From positions 1 to 64,000 of the forward strand of contig JAMOBI010000006.1 of the NCBI GenBank assembly GCA_039908105.1: DNA of 64,000 nt, written 5' to 3'. This document shows, piece after piece, positions 55,538-64,000 of the stretch. The notes beneath the pieces are model-generated. The model was not told where the DNA came from and searched no databases. It saw nothing but the letters and a program-made list of their open reading frames with translations. The position numbers and the translations under genes were made by a program. The stretch is from Magnetaquiglobus sp039908105 (GTDB lineage Bacteria; Pseudomonadota; Magnetococcia; Magnetococcales; Magnetaquicoccaceae). Position 1 is the stretch's first letter. Each line of letters begins with the position of its first letter.

Positions 55538-58500
55538 TTATATTAAAATATTGCAATTCTGGGCGATTTCCCGCAGTTTGTCCAGAGCCTCCTCGAACTC
55601 GTACTGTTCGATCAGACGTTTGAGACGATTCGCATTCTCATCCTCTCCCAAGGCGGGCAGTTTTTCGACGATCCCCTGGACCTTGCCGCCGGCGGTGGAG
55701 TCGTATTCACCCAGCAGAGTGGCCAGTTCGCGCATCTCCCGGGCCAGGGCATCACGATCCACCACAACAGCCGGTTCCGGTGCTGCGACAACCGGTTGAA
55801 GTTTGGGGGCGACGTTGGGCAGGGTGGTGTCAATGGCCTCGATCAGACAAATCAGGGAGTGTTCCATCATCTTTCGCGCCGTGGGCAACCCCTCCAGATC
55901 GCCACCTTTCTTCAGAATCTCCTCGACCTCGCGGGCAAAAGCCGCCAGCTCGGCGGCGCCGATGTTGGCCGCCAGACCTTTCAACGTATGGGTGTCGCGA
56001 ATCGCGGTCATCAAATCGCCAGTTTTCAGCCTCTCTGCCAGTCGGGAGATGTACTCACCCTGGCTCTCCCGGAAGCGGATGATCATTTTGCGCAACAGGT
56101 TGACGCTGCCACCCATCCGTTTCAACGCCTGTGCCTTGTCGACACCCGGCAGCTCCGGCAGTTCGCTGGTCGTGCTCGCGGCTGGTGACGACTCGATGAT
56201 CGCCGGCTCGGCACGACGCGTTTCCCCCTGTCGCTCGCGGCGAATCCAGCGCGCCAGGGTGACAAAGAGTTGCGAAACATCCAGCGGCTTGGCAATGTGA
56301 TCGTTCATGCCGCATTGCAGGCATTTCTCCCGATCCTCGGCCATGGCGTTGGCCGTCATGGCCAGAATCGGCAACGAAGCGAATTTCTCCAGGGCTCGAA
56401 TCCGCCTGGTCGCCTCGAAACCGTCCATCACCGGCATCTGGCAATCCATCAGCACCCCGTCGTACGCACCCTGATCGATTTTGGCCAGGGCCTCCTCGCC
56501 ATTGACCGCCACCTCGACGCGGATCCCGGCCAATGCCAACAGTTCCAGCGCCAATTCGCGGTTGACCGGGTGGTCCTCGACCAGTAACAGACGGGCTCCG
56601 CGCAAGGCTGTCTGAATCTCCTCCGAAAGCTCCTCCCGAGCGTTTTCAACCGTTCCGGCATCCTTGAAATGGAGATGTCGCAGTCCGAAACGCCCGGTGA
56701 AATAAAAGGTGCTGCCGACCCCCGTCTCGCTCTCCACGCCGATCTCGCCGTGCATCAACTCCACCAGACGTTTGCTGATGCTCAATCCCAATCCGGTGCC
56801 GCCATACTTGCGCGAGGTCGAGCCGTCTCCTTGTGAGAAGGCCTGGAACAGTTTGCCAATCTGCTCGCTGGTCAAACCGATGCCGGTGTCGGTAATGGCG
56901 AACCGCAGCCAGACATGATCCTCCTCGTCGGCAATCCGGCTCACGGATACCAGCACGCGCCCCTTTTCGGTGAACTTGATCGCATTGCCGATCAGATTGG
57001 TCAACACCTGTCCCAGACGCATGCCATCGCCGATCAGGGCATCGGGCACCGAGGAGGGGACACGGAAGATCAACTCCAACCCCTTGTCACGCGCCTTCAA
57101 GATCGAGATGTCGTTGACATGCTCCATCACCACCTTGAGGGAGAAATCGGCCTGCTCGACGCTCATCTTGCCGGCTTCGATCTTGGAGAAATCGAGTATG
57201 TCGTTGATGATCCCCAACAGGCTTTTGGCTGCGGAATCGACCTTCTGGATGTAATTGCGCTGCTTGTCGTTGAGTTCGGTGCGCAGGATCAGATGGGTCA
57301 TGCCGATGATGGCGTTCATCGGGGTGCGGATTTCGTGGCTCATATTGGCGAGGAAATCGCTCTTGACGCGCGCTGCGGCCTGGGCCTTGCCCATGGCAAC
57401 GGTCAGTTCGCGCGTCCGCTCCTCGACCAGCTCCTCCAGATGCTCCTTGTAGGCCTCCAGTTCGACGCGCGACCGCTCGGCATCCTCGGCCAGGCTCAAG
57501 GCCGCCAACCGTTGCTGGAACAGCTCATCGGCATCCGTTGGGGCGGTCTCGATCGGTTCAGCCTCCTCGGGAGATTGGAAGATCACCACCCGTCCGCGCT
57601 CCCTGGCCATGGTGTTGACCAGATATTTCAACTCGATGATGCGCTGTTCGCGTCCGAGTGCCAGGCGGTTGAACCGCTCGACATCGGCCATGCGATCGCG
57701 CAGCGCCAGATTCTCGCGCAGTTTCTCCTCCACCTGCTTGCGTTCCGTGATATCCCGGCTGATGCCGAGAATACCCAACAGCTGACCGTGTTCGTTCCGG
57801 AAAGGTGTGCGCACCTCCTCAAGCAGCACCCGGTGACCATCCGGATAGACCACCCACTCTTCGTCGGTGTGCGGCTCCGTGACGTTCAGAGTGGCCTGAT
57901 CCTTGGCACGGAAGCGATCAGCGATCTCCGGATCGAAGAGTTCATGATCACTCCGGTGGGTGATCTGATCCACCGATATGCCGACCCGGGCCGCGAACGC
58001 CTCGTTGCAACCCAGATAGACACACTCGGGGTTTTTATAGAAGATCGGATCCGGGATCGCGTTGATCAGTGCCTGCATGGTGGCCCGTTGCTGTTCGATC
58101 TCCAGGGTGGTCAGCATGGTGTCGGTGATCTCCTGGGTCACGCCGTACATGTCGGTGGGCTCGCCCGACGGTCCGCGCACCAGATGGCCGATGGTGTGCA
58201 ACCAGACGATGCGTCCGTCGATCGGTCGTTTGTAAGCGTAGACCGCATCAAAGCGGGGAATGCGTCCTGCGAGCGCGTCCTGGAAATTGCTCCAGGTGCC
58301 CTCGGCGGAGATGCGATTGCCGGCCTTGACATGGGCGAACCACTCCTCCACCCAGAGATAGCGCCACCCTGCGCGCGGCGGATCGCCGCAAATGCGTGCG
58401 GTACGTTCCGAGGCGTTGTAATAGCCCGCCTGGTCCAGCGGCAGAGGCAGATGCCAGTGGCCCGCCTTGGTCAGGTCGAGGGCGTTTTCGCTCAAGTAAT

Positions 58501-61288
58501 TGGCATGTGCGAGCTTCTTCTCGGCCCGCTTGCGCTCGGTGATATCCTCCTTGACCGCCACGAAGTGGGTGATCTTGTCGTTCTTGTCCCGAATCGGGGA
58601 GATGGAGGCCTGTTCGACGAAAATCTCGCCGTTCTTCTTGCGGTTGTAGATCTCGCCACGCCAGATTTTGCCAGAAAGAATCGTGGTCCAGAGATTGTCG
58701 TAGAACGCCCGATCCTGCAGGCCGGCATTGAGGATGTTTGGTGACCGACCGATCGCCTCTTCGGGTGTATACCCACTGACATGGCTGAACTGCGGGTTGA
58801 CGTATTCAATCACGCCGGAGGTGTCGGTGATGATCACGCTCGCCGGACTGTTTTCCACCGCTTTCGACAAAGTCAACAGAAGCTTCTGCTGCTGCATGCG
58901 CACCGAAATGTCGCGAAAGACCGTGACCGAGCCGATCAGTCGACCTTCATGCTGCATCGGCACGGCGGTGTATTCGACGAAGAAGCCGCTGCCATCCTTG
59001 CGCCAGAACATCTCGTCGTCCACCCGACAGGTCTCCCCGAGTCGGTAGGAACGGGCCAGACGACACTCCTCCACAGGGTAGGGGGTGCCATCGACGCGGG
59101 TATGGTGAATGGTCTCATGCAGAGGCGCCTGCGTCAGTTCCTCCTCCGGAAAGCCGAGCATCGACAGAGCCGCCGGATTGACAAAGGTGATGCGTCCCTG
59201 GCCGTCCATGCCGATGATGCCATCGGTCACCGAGGTCAGGATCAACCGGCTGAGCGCTTCGGACTCGGTCAAGGCATCCTCCATCGCCCGGCGCTGGGTG
59301 ATATCCTGAATCGTGCCCACCACGCGCTTCGGGAGGTGATGGTCATCCTTTTCCATCACCGCGCCGCGCGCCAGAATCAACCGCAACCCGCCATTGTTGG
59401 TCATGGTACGGAATTCAACATCATAGCGGGCGATATCCCCGGCGAGAAAATCTCGATCCATTTGCATGACCCGGTCGCGATCCTCGGGATGGATCATGGC
59501 CATCCAGTCGTCGCGTGTGATCACGTCCATCTTGGAAGGGGAGAAACCAAGCATTTTGGCCCAACGACTGTTGACGCGCATCATTTTGGTGCGTGGATCC
59601 AGATCCCACACCCCGAGTTCGCCCCCGGCCAAGGCGACGTTCAGGCTGTCCTCCACCGCGCGACGCTGGCGGATTTCCCGTTCCAGCCGGCGGTTCCAGA
59701 ATAAAAAGGTCAGAAACAGAAGCAGAATGCCGCCAATGATCGGTTTGGCCCAGGCCAGGATGATCGACAGATCGGTGCCGATTTCGATTTTGATGCCCAA
59801 CCAGGCGTTCTTGATGGCATTGCGTTCGCGATCGCTGATCCCTGCCAGTGCCTTGTTCAAGATCGACGCCAACTCCGGTCGATCGGGCGCGATGATCAAC
59901 CGTACCTCTTGCGACAATTGCGTGTGCGCAGCCACCTTTAAATTTCCCAGCCCGCCTTTTTGGATGGCGTGCATCCCTTCGAACAGGTCACCGACAAAGG
60001 CGTAAGCCTCGCCGCGCGAGACCTGTTCGAGTGCGCCTGACACATCGGGTGTGGAGGTGAGCTTGATGGCCGGATGATCCCGGACGATCGCGACATGGGC
60101 CGGTGAGTCCACGACCGTGCGGGTCGGCTGGCCGTGCAGCGCTTCCAGACTGCCCAGGAACGGGGCATCCTGCCGGGTGATGATCACCTGGGGAATGGAG
60201 AGCAGCGCATCGGTCGGATGCCACCCTTTGATCGCATCGGCTGGTTGATCGTGCAGCAGGAGCAGATCGGCGGCAACGCTCTCCTGCGGGTTATCCAACA
60301 CCTCAAAGGTCACGCCAAGTCGCTCCCCGATGGTTTTCAAATAATCGAGGGCGATCCCCTGCATCCGTCCCAGTTCATCCGGATAGGCCACGGGAGGCCA
60401 GTTGGCCTGGATCGCCACCCGATAGGGACCAGGATGATTGGCAAGCCAGCTTTTTTCCGCTTCGGAGAGAATCAGGGTCTGCTGGGCGATGCTCTCCACT
60501 TTGAGTTTGTGTTGGGCGTAGATCTCCGCAACCCGTCCGGCGGTGGCCATGGATTGCAGCGTGGCGCTCAAAACGGCTGCCTGATCGGCGTGACGCGAGA
60601 ATTTGGAGAAACCGTAGTAGTTGTCGAGAATCTGCGAGTGGCGAAAAAAAGCATAGCCGTAACCGGAAAAACCGAAGCCGGTCATGGCGCTCTCCAACGC
60701 TCCCTGATCGAGCACCGCCAGGGTGTCGACCCGGCCTTCGATGAGATCCCGGGCCAGGGCATAGTCGCTGCCGTCGGAGGCAACCCTGGTCAGTGTCTCA
60801 TCGGTGTCAAAGCGGGAAAAATAGGCGGTATCCTTCTTGATGCCGATCCGTTTGTTCGCCAGATCCTCGTAATCGGTGATGCTCGCCTCGCGCCCCTTGG
60901 GGACCATGAAGAGGATATCCTTGCGCTGCGAGCTGACCGGACCCAGAAAGTGGACGAATGGCTCACGATCCGGGGTGCGGATCACGCGCGGCACGACATC
61001 AACCGTGCCGCGTTTCAACCGTTCGATACTCTCCGGGAAGGGGATGGCATGCCACTCGATACGCCAACCCGAGCTGGCGGCGGCTTCATCGAGCAGATTT
61101 TTCAAAGGCCCCCCGAGGTAGAGGCCGTCGACGATCATCTCGGGCGGACGGTGGCGCAGATCGGCGTGCAGAATGCGCTCTTCGGCGCTCCAGCCTGAGG
61201 AAACAGGCAACAGAAAGCCGATCAACAGGAGCCAGAACGGCATCCTTTTGATGACAAGTAATTGTTTTTGTTGTAAAAAGCCGTTCAT
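55538..61288 (-). CDS. BvgS/EvgS-like hybrid kinase with two periplasmic binding domains and five PAS
   Basis: 1,916 residues from ATG 61288 (GAGG upstream, 5 bp after the flavoprotein stop). A signal peptide (MPFWLLLIGFLLPVSSGWS) is followed by two tandem SBP_bac_3 domains (about 40-270 and 290-500), as in BvgS-type sensors, and one membrane helix (about 510-530). About five PAS domains (545-1190), HisKA with MSHEIRTPMNAIIGM (His near 1315), HATPase (TGIGLTSEQ, GGTGLGLSISKR), a receiver (LMDCQMPVMDG, Asp near 1614) and Hpt (THTLKGLAANIG, His near 1766) complete the phosphorelay. It senses a small periplasmic ligand, unknown, plus cytoplasmic PAS signals. Likely partner: the HD-GYP regulator just downstream. 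Confidence 0.93.
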   Translation of the reverse strand: MNGFLQQKQLLVIKRMPFWLLLIGFLLPVSSGWSAEERILHADLRHRPPEMIVDGLYLGGPLKNLLDEAAASSGWRIEWHAIPFPESIERLKRGTVDVVPRVIRTPDREPFVHFLGPVSSQRKDILFMVPKGREASITDYEDLANKRIGIKKDTAYFSRFDTDETLTRVASDGSDYALARDLIEGRVDTLAVLDQGALESAMTGFGFSGYGYAFFRHSQILDNYYGFSKFSRHADQAAVLSATLQSMATAGRVAEIYAQHKLKVESIAQQTLILSEAEKSWLANHPGPYRVAIQANWPPVAYPDELGRMQGIALDYLKTIGERLGVTFEVLDNPQESVAADLLLLHDQPADAIKGWHPTDALLSIPQVIITRQDAPFLGSLEALHGQPTRTVVDSPAHVAIVRDHPAIKLTSTPDVSGALEQVSRGEAYAFVGDLFEGMHAIQKGGLGNLKVAAHTQLSQEVRLIIAPDRPELASILNKALAGISDRERNAIKNAWLGIKIEIGTDLSIILAWAKPIIGGILLLFLTFLFWNRRLEREIRQRRAVEDSLNVALAGGELGVWDLDPRTKMMRVNSRWAKMLGFSPSKMDVITRDDWMAMIHPEDRDRVMQMDRDFLAGDIARYDVEFRTMTNNGGLRLILARGAVMEKDDHHLPKRVVGTIQDITQRRAMEDALTESEALSRLILTSVTDGIIGMDGQGRITFVNPAALSMLGFPEEELTQAPLHETIHHTRVDGTPYPVEECRLARSYRLGETCRVDDEMFWRKDGSGFFVEYTAVPMQHEGRLIGSVTVFRDISVRMQQQKLLLTLSKAVENSPASVIITDTSGVIEYVNPQFSHVSGYTPEEAIGRSPNILNAGLQDRAFYDNLWTTILSGKIWRGEIYNRKKNGEIFVEQASISPIRDKNDKITHFVAVKEDITERKRAEKKLAHANYLSENALDLTKAGHWHLPLPLDQAGYYNASERTARICGDPPRAGWRYLWVEEWFAHVKAGNRISAEGTWSNFQDALAGRIPRFDAVYAYKRPIDGRIVWLHTIGHLVRGPSGEPTDMYGVTQEITDTMLTTLEIEQQRATMQALINAIPDPIFYKNPECVYLGCNEAFAARVGISVDQITHRSDHELFDPEIADRFRAKDQATLNVTEPHTDEEWVVYPDGHRVLLEEVRTPFRNEHGQLLGILGISRDITERKQVEEKLRENLALRDRMADVERFNRLALGREQRIIELKYLVNTMARERGRVVIFQSPEEAEPIETAPTDADELFQQRLAALSLAEDAERSRVELEAYKEHLEELVEERTRELTVAMGKAQAAARVKSDFLANMSHEIRTPMNAIIGMTHLILRTELNDKQRNYIQKVDSAAKSLLGIINDILDFSKIEAGKMSVEQADFSLKVVMEHVNDISILKARDKGLELIFRVPSSVPDALIGDGMRLGQVLTNLIGNAIKFTEKGRVLVSVSRIADEEDHVWLRFAITDTGIGLTSEQIGKLFQAFSQGDGSTSRKYGGTGLGLSISKRLVELMHGEIGVESETGVGSTFYFTGRFGLRHLHFKDAGTVENAREELSEEIQTALRGARLLLVEDHPVNRELALELLALAGIRVEVAVNGEEALAKIDQGAYDGVLMDCQMPVMDGFEATRRIRALEKFASLPILAMTANAMAEDREKCLQCGMNDHIAKPLDVSQLFVTLARWIRRERQGETRRAEPAIIESSPAASTTSELPELPGVDKAQALKRMGGSVNLLRKMIIRFRESQGEYISRLAERLKTGDLMTAIRDTHTLKGLAANIGAAELAAFAREVEEILKKGGDLEGLPTARKMMEHSLICLIEAIDTTLPNVAPKLQPVVAAPEPAVVVDRDALAREMRELATLLGEYDSTAGGKVQGIVEKLPALGEDENANRLKRLIEQYEFEEALDKLREIAQNCNILI

Positions 61289-61293
61289 GCGCC

Positions 61294-62481
61294 TCACACG
61301 GCCAGACCCGCAGCGTGGCCCGAGGACCAGGCCCACTGCAGATTGTAACCTCCCAGCCATCCGGTCACATCCAGCACCTCACCGATGAAGTAGAGTCCGG
61401 GAATTGTCCGACATGCCATGGTGAGCGGATCAATGGCGTTCGTATCCACGCCACCCACCGTCACCTCGGCCCGTTCATACCCCCCGGTACCGACCGGTAT
61501 CACCCGCCAATGATGAATCGTATCGGCCATGGCTCGCAACCGTTTATCGCCAATCTCGGCCAAGGGGGCATCTGCTTTCATATCGGCTGTTTTCTGCCAA
61601 ACTAAACGTTTCGGCAACCAGCGTGACAAGATGGTACGGGGTGTCAGGCGGGATTCGACTTTTTTGGCTTCGATCAGCCGCTCGGCCAGATCGACATCGG
61701 GCAAAAGATCGATCTCAAGCGTCTCTCCCGATCGCCAAAGTGAGGAGATCCGCAAGATCACCGGACCGCTCAAACCCTGGTGGGTGAAGAGCAGATCATC
61801 GCGGATTCTCGTTGACTCCAAGGTGATTTCGGCCAAAAGGGAGATCCCGGCCAGTTCGCGGCAGGTGGTGCGCAGCTCTCCGGAGAAGATCAAAGGGGTG
61901 AGTCCGGGACGAGGCGGAATGATCTTTAAGCCGAATTGTCGGGCCAGTTCATACCCCAATCCGCTCGCCCCCAGTTTCGGCATCGAACGTCCGCCCAGGG
62001 CGATGACCAGCTTCGGCGCCTGCCACTCGGCGTGCGCGCTGCGCACCTTGAATCCGCGCGCGTCGTGCTCCACCCCGCGGATCTCCTCTCCCAGCACGAG
62101 ACGCACCCGGCTGCGTCGGCACTCATCGAGCAGCATGGCGACGATCTTTTCGGCACTGCCATCGCTGAAAAGTTGTCCGGGACTCTTCTCTTTATGGCCG
62201 ATGCCGTGTCGGGCGAGCAGGGCGAGAAAATCGTGCGGGGTGAAAGCGGCCAGTGCCCCACGGGTAAATTCGGGATCGTTCGACAGGTAGCGTGACGGAT
62301 CGGCCTCCAGATGGGTGAAGTTGCAACGCCCCCCACCGGAGATACGGATCTTCTCTCCCGCGTGTCGGGCGTGATCGAGGACGAGTACGCGGCGTCCACG
62401 ACCGCCGGCGGTTGCGGCGCACATCAGTCCCGAAGCACCGGCTCCCAAAACGATGAGATCCCATTCCGGATTGGCGTTCAA
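61294..62481 (-). CDS. HI0933-family NAD(P)/FAD-dependent oxidoreductase
   Basis: 395 residues from TTG 62481, which overlaps the CheW-like stop (TTGA). No ATG or GTG lies near the conserved beginning (NPEWDLIVLGAGASGLMCA), and the long upstream frame is a shadow. The FAD-binding GAGASG, the family motif EKIRISGGGRCNFTH, ALGGRSMPKLGASGLGYELA, TPLIFSGELR and the C-terminal FIGEVLDVTGWLGGYNLQWAW match HI0933/YhiN flavoproteins, whose physiological substrate is poorly defined. It sits inside a signalling operon, which is unexpected; a redox-sensing or unrelated metabolic role is possible. Confidence 0.9.
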   Translation of the reverse strand: MNANPEWDLIVLGAGASGLMCAATAGGRGRRVLVLDHARHAGEKIRISGGGRCNFTHLEADPSRYLSNDPEFTRGALAAFTPHDFLALLARHGIGHKEKSPGQLFSDGSAEKIVAMLLDECRRSRVRLVLGEEIRGVEHDARGFKVRSAHAEWQAPKLVIALGGRSMPKLGASGLGYELARQFGLKIIPPRPGLTPLIFSGELRTTCRELAGISLLAEITLESTRIRDDLLFTHQGLSGPVILRISSLWRSGETLEIDLLPDVDLAERLIEAKKVESRLTPRTILSRWLPKRLVWQKTADMKADAPLAEIGDKRLRAMADTIHHWRVIPVGTGGYERAEVTVGGVDTNAIDPLTMACRTIPGLYFIGEVLDVTGWLGGYNLQWAWSSGHAAGLAV

Positions 62482-62873
62482 GCGGATGTCATCCCGAAGC
62501 GTTCGGCGTCGATCAACAAGATTGGTTCCGGATGGGAATGATCCTCCGGCAGCACGATCAAGGCGCGTGGACCGACGAGCGACAAGCGGGCCGCCAGGAG
62601 AGGGGGCAACGGGTGGATGTCGTGGGCTGGCACGGTATGGAGTGTCACCGGCGCACCCACCAGGCAGCTGAATGCGTTCTTTCGGGTCACGACCTCCAGC
62701 AGCATCGAATAAGGGGTCTCCGGCATGGCGGTTGCAAGCAGCGTTTCGATCAAGGGAACCGACGGTTCCAATCCCTTCCCGGCGCGGCAGGCGCGCACCT
62801 GAGAGGCGGGCAGGGCCATGAGGCGACCCGCCGCCTGAAACAGGACCACATCCAGGGTTGCCAAAGCGTTCAT
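62478..62873 (-). CDS. Divergent CheW-like domain protein
   Basis: 131 residues. The start overlaps the upstream CheW stop (ATGA). VVLFQAAGRLMALPASQVRAC resembles the opening beta-strands of CheW, and the C-terminus (RALIVLPEDHSHPEPILLID) resembles a later strand pair. The middle is reduced and the usual INLRG-type motif is missing. It may be a CheW-fold partner of the preceding protein or a degenerate paralogue. The call rests on weak similarity plus position. Confidence 0.5.
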   Translation of the reverse strand: MNALATLDVVLFQAAGRLMALPASQVRACRAGKGLEPSVPLIETLLATAMPETPYSMLLEVVTRKNAFSCLVGAPVTLHTVPAHDIHPLPPLLAARLSLVGPRALIVLPEDHSHPEPILLIDAERFGMTSA

Positions 62874-63379
62874 CCCATGCCACGCGCGTAGGCCTTGAGC
62901 AACTCCGCCAGATCGAGCAGGGTCACAACCCGTTCATCATGGGCGAGCACACCGGTGGCCAAGGGGCGCCACTCCTGGGGCAGGGTGGCGGGCAGGGGGT
63001 GGATGGCGCTCTCCGGGAGATCCACGAGATCCACCACCCGATCGACGCGAATGCCGCTCGAGAGTTCCGCGCCACGACCGATCAGGATGGAGGAGGCGCG
63101 ATCCGGCTCGACTTCGGAGAGGTTTAGCAGAGTGTGGGGACGGATCACGGTTTCGATGTCGCCGCGCACGTTGATCACCCCTTCCATGGAGGGGGGGCAG
63201 CCCGGCACGGAAAAGACTTTGGCCCGCGAAAAAATCTCCCGTACCTGTTCGCCCGGCAACCCGAAACGGTGTCCGGAAAGCTCGAAGAGCACCCATTTGC
63301 GTGTCGGTTCATCCACGTTGACGATTTCATCGCGTGACGGACGGGGTTGGGCGAGCAGCTCATCCAGGGTGGGTTGCAT
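62870..63379 (-). CDS. cheW: CheW-type chemotaxis coupling protein
   Basis: 169 residues from ATG 63379 (AAGGA upstream). After about 25 variable residues comes the CheW domain: WVLFELSGHRFGLPGEQVREI, VPGCPPSMEGVINVRGDIETVI (INVRG in place of INLRG) and RVVTLLDLAELL. CheW proteins couple receptors to CheA. Neither a CheA nor a methyl-accepting receptor gene is in the window, so its partners may be encoded elsewhere or may be the operon's own sensors. It is the first gene of the ten-gene minus-strand operon. Confidence 0.85.
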   Translation of the reverse strand: MQPTLDELLAQPRPSRDEIVNVDEPTRKWVLFELSGHRFGLPGEQVREIFSRAKVFSVPGCPPSMEGVINVRGDIETVIRPHTLLNLSEVEPDRASSILIGRGAELSSGIRVDRVVDLVDLPESAIHPLPATLPQEWRPLATGVLAHDERVVTLLDLAELLKAYARGMG

Positions 63380-63884
63380 GCGCAGAAATCCTTGTTTTGA
63401 TTGCTACTGGTCCGGATCCCTCATGGTTGCAAAGGGCCGGGGTCAACGATCGCTTCCGGTGGGAAAGAGGCGACAATGTCTCTTGAGTGATCCGGACCAG
63501 ATGGGTGTCTTTATAATCGGTTCGTGCTCGAAGAATCCGGATTCCTCCTGAAAATATCTATAATGACATATGGATAGAAGTGTGTCCAGTTGACCGGTCC
63601 TTGTAATCGAAACGGGTTTATCCCCTCGGCTTTGCCGGGAGACTTGTAAAGTTCGACGCAGTGGTGGTGGGGTCGAAAGCCGTGGGAACGAGCTTTGATG
63701 CACGCATTTTGCCCACGGCTGGGCAGAAAATGACGCTTCTTAAAGATGATTGAGGGATAACGTCCGGTTGCGTTACAGATTTTCACTTTCAACCCGCATG
63801 ACGTTGGATTATCCTCCCCTGGTGAAGGAGCGATTATCGTTTCCTTGCCGGCCCATCCACCCTGACGAAAAACAAATAGCGACC
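63380..63884. other. Intergenic region, no convincing gene
   Basis: About 500 bp between the divergent cheW and aminotransferase genes, holding the promoters of both by position, though I could not choose hexamers. It contains an inverted repeat AGCCGTGGG (63678-63686) / CCCACGGCT (63712-63720). A minus-strand frame at 63511-63792 (93 codons, His/Arg/Pro-rich) has no ribosome site and no recognised domain; it may be a degenerate mobile-element remnant. Confidence 0.4.
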
Positions 63885-64000
63885 ATGGAAGAGTTTCAGC
63901 GCATCAAGAGGCTTCCGCCGTATGTCTTCGCGGTGGTCAATGATCTCAAATACGCCGCCCGTCAACGGGGTGAGGATATCATCGATTTCGGCATGGGCAA
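63885..64000 (+). CDS. alaC: Class I/II aminotransferase (AlaC-like), 3' partial
   Basis: Only the first 38 codons are inside the window. EEFQRIKRLPPYVFAVVNDL, followed by an ARQRGEDIIDFGMG segment, is the characteristic beginning of AlaC-type alanine transaminases and close PLP aminotransferases (for example DapL/AspC-like enzymes with the same opening). The catalytic lysine lies beyond the edge. The start ATG 63885 has only a weak ribosome site. Exact substrate cannot be read from this piece. Confidence 0.75.
   Translation, partial: MEEFQRIKRLPPYVFAVVNDLKYAARQRGEDIIDFGMG

Overview
The window looks like part of the chromosome of a GC-rich, Gram-negative, microaerophilic proteobacterium. The evidence is a type I secretion system, TolC and RND-adaptor genes, a FimV-like protein, Mlc titration factor MtfA, CheW proteins, a BvgS-like hybrid kinase and two diguanylate cyclases whose input domains are of oxygen-binding types. 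The mixture recalls deep-branching Alphaproteobacteria/Magnetococcales, but no rRNA or tRNA gene is present to test this, so the placement is an inference.

Layout. (1) 1-17.4 kb, plus strand: a giant Ca-binding FG-GAP/RTX protein with its 5' end outside the window, its ABC transporter and HlyD adaptor, a TIGR03032-family protein and a TPR/GT41 (SPINDLY-like) glycosyltransferase. This looks like a secretion and glycosylation locus. (2) 17.4-25.2 kb: a near-consensus sigma-54 promoter with two small ORFs, class II DAHP synthase, prfB with a programmed frameshift site whose stop is UAA, a spermidine synthase-like protein, a globin-coupled diguanylate cyclase and a PPP-type phosphatase. (3) 25.2-30.4 kb, plus strand: FimV-like protein, small membrane coiled-coil protein, actin-like ATPase, MtfA, CysM. 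(4) 30.7-38.7 kb, minus strand: a compact nine-gene V-type ATPase operon, transcribed stalk(G/H)-C-I-K-F-E-A-B-D. (5) 38.9-43.5 kb, plus strand: an ODP-like di-iron metallo-beta-lactamase-fold diguanylate cyclase, an IS remnant, and MaeB. (6) 63.4-43.9 kb, minus strand: ten genes joined by 4-base overlaps or very short gaps. They are two CheW-type proteins, a HI0933 flavoprotein, a BvgS-like kinase, a response regulator/HD-GYP phosphodiesterase, two kinase-less Cache-GAF-PAS sensors around a hybrid kinase, then TolC and a CusB-type adaptor. (7) The right edge holds the start of an AlaC-type aminotransferase.

Sequence-level structure worth attention: the giant protein has exactly 35 FG-GAP blades, best read as five seven-bladed propellers. 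A composite repeat of palindromes occurs in three intergenic gaps, its stems differing between copies while staying paired. One copy carries 34-bp terminal inverted repeats and supplies the stop codon of the CusB-type gene, beyond which the expected RND pump gene is missing. Oxygen sensing and c-di-GMP turnover form a recurring theme: two GGDEF proteins with different oxygen-binding inputs and one HD-GYP phosphodiesterase.
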